From Pseudozobellia thermophila (GTDB taxonomy: Bacteria; Bacteroidota; Bacteroidia; Flavobacteriales; Flavobacteriaceae), in NCBI RefSeq assembly GCF_900141855.1, contig NZ_FQYU01000010.1, forward strand, positions 4,767 through 68,538: 63,772 bases of DNA, in the 5' to 3' direction. The translations under genes were made by a program, and so were the position numbers. Shown here one piece after another: positions 62,262 through 63,772 of the stretch (the first letter of the stretch is position 1; each line of letters begins with the position of its first letter). The notes under the pieces are model-generated. The model was not told where the DNA came from, did no database searches, and saw only the letters and a program-made list of their open reading frames with translations.

Positions 62262-63772
62262 ATGAAAAATAGGTTATACCTGGCCGGTCTATGCCCCCAT
62301 TTGTACGTCGATTTCTTGTTTTCGGGCCGAAGTCCCGTTTTCTTGGTTTCGGCCCTCTTGTTTTTGTACCACCTTCAGGCTACTTCGCAGTGCAACTCGA
62401 CCCCCTTTCCCGACCAGTGGGAGGTACATCAATTGGAGAGCAGTGAGTTTTCTTACCGGCTGGTCTACATATACGCCGATTTCGATATCGATGGCGATGG
62501 CCTCAAAGATATAGTTACGGGAGCCTGGTGGTATCGCAATCCCGGTACCGCATCGGGCAATTGGGTCAGAAACACCATTGGTTCCCCGTTCAACAACATG
62601 GCGCACATTCACGATTTTGATGGCGATGGGGATTTAGACCTTCTGGGAACGACCGGCAAATACAAAGGTTACGATTTGGTGTGGGCCGAGAACGACGGAT
62701 CCGGAAACTTTACGATACATACGAACATCCCCTCGGGAAACACCTCGTATTACGAACCCTTTATTGCGGGAATCGCTGGTGGGGATTTTCAGAACAACGG
62801 AAGCTATCAAATCGCCATCAACTGGAACGGTGCCGAAACCACGCACTCTGCCGTTCAAATGCTGACCGTACCCTCCGACCCCGTAAACACCGAATGGCCC
62901 ATAGAAGATATTAGTGATGATTCTTTGGGGGAGGACCTTCAGAAAGGGGACATTGATGGAGATGGCGACCTCGACCTCTTTCAATCCAGAAACTGGCTGC
63001 GCAACAATGGCGACGGTACATGGACGACCATTGCGACCGGAATAGCATATGCCTCTACGGAAGACAGGGCCCAACTGGCCGACTTCGACGGGGACGGCGA
63101 CCTCGATGCCGCGGTAGGCCAATTGACCGCCAATTCTACGACCAGCGCAAAAATGGAGTTTGCTTGGTGGGAAAATCCCTCGAATTCTTCACAAAACTGG
63201 ACAAAGCACCTTTTGGCTTCCGATATCCGGGGAAGCCTCAGTGTTTTTGCCGAAGACATAGACAAGGATGGCGACCCCGATATTACCGTGGGCGAATGGA
63301 AGGGCGATAACCGCTTGATCACTTTTGAAAACGACCTGTGCGACTCGGGTACGTTTATCCGCCATACCCTTGATGAAGGAGGCACCGGCTTCGACCACCA
63401 CGATGGGGCCCGCGTGGTAGATATTGACAACGACGGTGATTTTGACGTTGTCTCGATTGGGTGGGACAACATTATTCCCAGAATTTTTGAAAATACCTCC
63501 AATGCGGTAAGCAATGACCCGCCCACGGCCGATGCCGGAAGTGATAAATCCATCACCCTGCCCGACAACGCCGTTACCCTTAACGGATCCGGAAGCGATC
63601 CCGACGGGGGCAGTGTAAGCTTTCAATGGACCCAGGTCAGCGGACCCAATACGGCAAGCCTTTCCGGAGAGAACACCAAGGACCTAATGGCAAGCGCACT
63701 CGTCGAGGGCGGCTATGTCTTTAGGTTGACCGTAACCGACGACGAGAACGATACGGCCACCGACGAGGTAAG
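62262..63772 (+). CDS. Secreted FG-GAP/VCBS-repeat protein with PKD-like domain, cut by window end
   Basis: The open frame runs off the right edge after 503 codons. The signal peptide is unusually long (hydrophobic core about residues 25-40, cleavage near LQATSQ). Six Ca2+-binding-type repeats D-x-D-x-D-G-x-x-D follow, for example DFDGDGDLDLL, DIDGDGDLDLF, DFDGDGDLDAAV, DIDKDGDPDITV and DIDNDGDFDVV, the FG-GAP/VCBS beta-propeller signature. From about residue 430 a PKD/K319-type domain begins (NDPPTADAGSDKSI, then GSGSDPDGGSVSFQWTQVSG). Such proteins in Flavobacteriaceae often end in a type IX secretion signal and take part in glycan binding; the end is not visible. The ATG is 132 bases after the M14 stop. 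Confidence 0.85.
   Translation, partial: MKNRLYLAGLCPHLYVDFLFSGRSPVFLVSALLFLYHLQATSQCNSTPFPDQWEVHQLESSEFSYRLVYIYADFDIDGDGLKDIVTGAWWYRNPGTASGNWVRNTIGSPFNNMAHIHDFDGDGDLDLLGTTGKYKGYDLVWAENDGSGNFTIHTNIPSGNTSYYEPFIAGIAGGDFQNNGSYQIAINWNGAETTHSAVQMLTVPSDPVNTEWPIEDISDDSLGEDLQKGDIDGDGDLDLFQSRNWLRNNGDGTWTTIATGIAYASTEDRAQLADFDGDGDLDAAVGQLTANSTTSAKMEFAWWENPSNSSQNWTKHLLASDIRGSLSVFAEDIDKDGDPDITVGEWKGDNRLITFENDLCDSGTFIRHTLDEGGTGFDHHDGARVVDIDNDGDFDVVSIGWDNIIPRIFENTSNAVSNDPPTADAGSDKSITLPDNAVTLNGSGSDPDGGSVSFQWTQVSGPNTASLSGENTKDLMASALVEGGYVFRLTVTDDENDTATDEV

Overview
The window looks like chromosomal DNA of a marine member of the Bacteroidota, most likely a Flavobacteriaceae species. This rests on the gene families present: DUF4097/DUF2807 beta-helix proteins, fasciclin lipoproteins, BshC, LytTR two-component genes with TPR kinases, LysM plus periplasmic-binding fusions, and many short outer-membrane barrels. 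It also rests on repeated exact matches to the Bacteroidota -7 promoter box TAnnTTTG a few bases upstream of start codons. Genus-level placement cannot be made from sight alone. I found no rRNA, tRNA, CRISPR array, insertion sequence, integrase or phage gene; XerD is the housekeeping recombinase.

Layout. 1-3507: the start of a secreted Ig-like protein on the minus strand, then an ECF sigma / membrane anti-sigma-like / DUF4097 / DUF2807 operon. 3552-10169: a minus-strand run of an MFS transporter, an M48 lipoprotein protease, a GH31 alpha-glucosidase and the glycogen branching enzyme. 10424-22441: a collagen-like lipoprotein, MsrB, DUF1572, dihydrolipoyl dehydrogenase, AroQ next to XerD, type II NADH dehydrogenase, a second ECF sigma with a 4-TM partner, PlsC, Nudix, cyclophilin lipoprotein and a TRIC channel. 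22539-29478: RDD, divergent from a tight SpoIIM / membrane protein / DUF4129 / DUF4350 / MoxR / DUF58 operon. 29479-37229: a structured 335-base gap, an unknown protein, DUF3500, a broken GNAT gene, a 7-TM plus esterase fusion, DUF2007 and a 1139-residue cytochrome-c/HEAT/propeller lipoprotein. 37224-49028: NPD dioxygenase, MnmA, fasciclin lipoprotein, YidC, PyrG, DUF3820, a Tat-type sugar isomerase, and a LytTR regulator with its TPR kinase. 49029-63772: four small secreted proteins, DUF922, OsmC, a 5xLysM/PBP-fold protein coupled to GuaA, a 700-base non-coding block with two minus-strand terminators, a PNPOx-like protein, BshC, an M14 peptidase with a GATase-like C-terminus, and the start of a Ca-binding-repeat/PKD secreted protein cut by the window end.

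How the parts fit. Most genes are ordinary housekeeping (translation, nucleotide synthesis, envelope biogenesis, redox repair, glycogen). The accessory signal is in the cell envelope: two ECF sigma loci with membrane partners, several secreted repeat proteins, and the MoxR/DUF58 membrane cluster, which looks like an AAA+-driven envelope machine with no described output. The least explained DNA is the gap at 56632-57331, which looks like a small-RNA locus, and the palindrome-rich gap at 29479-29813.
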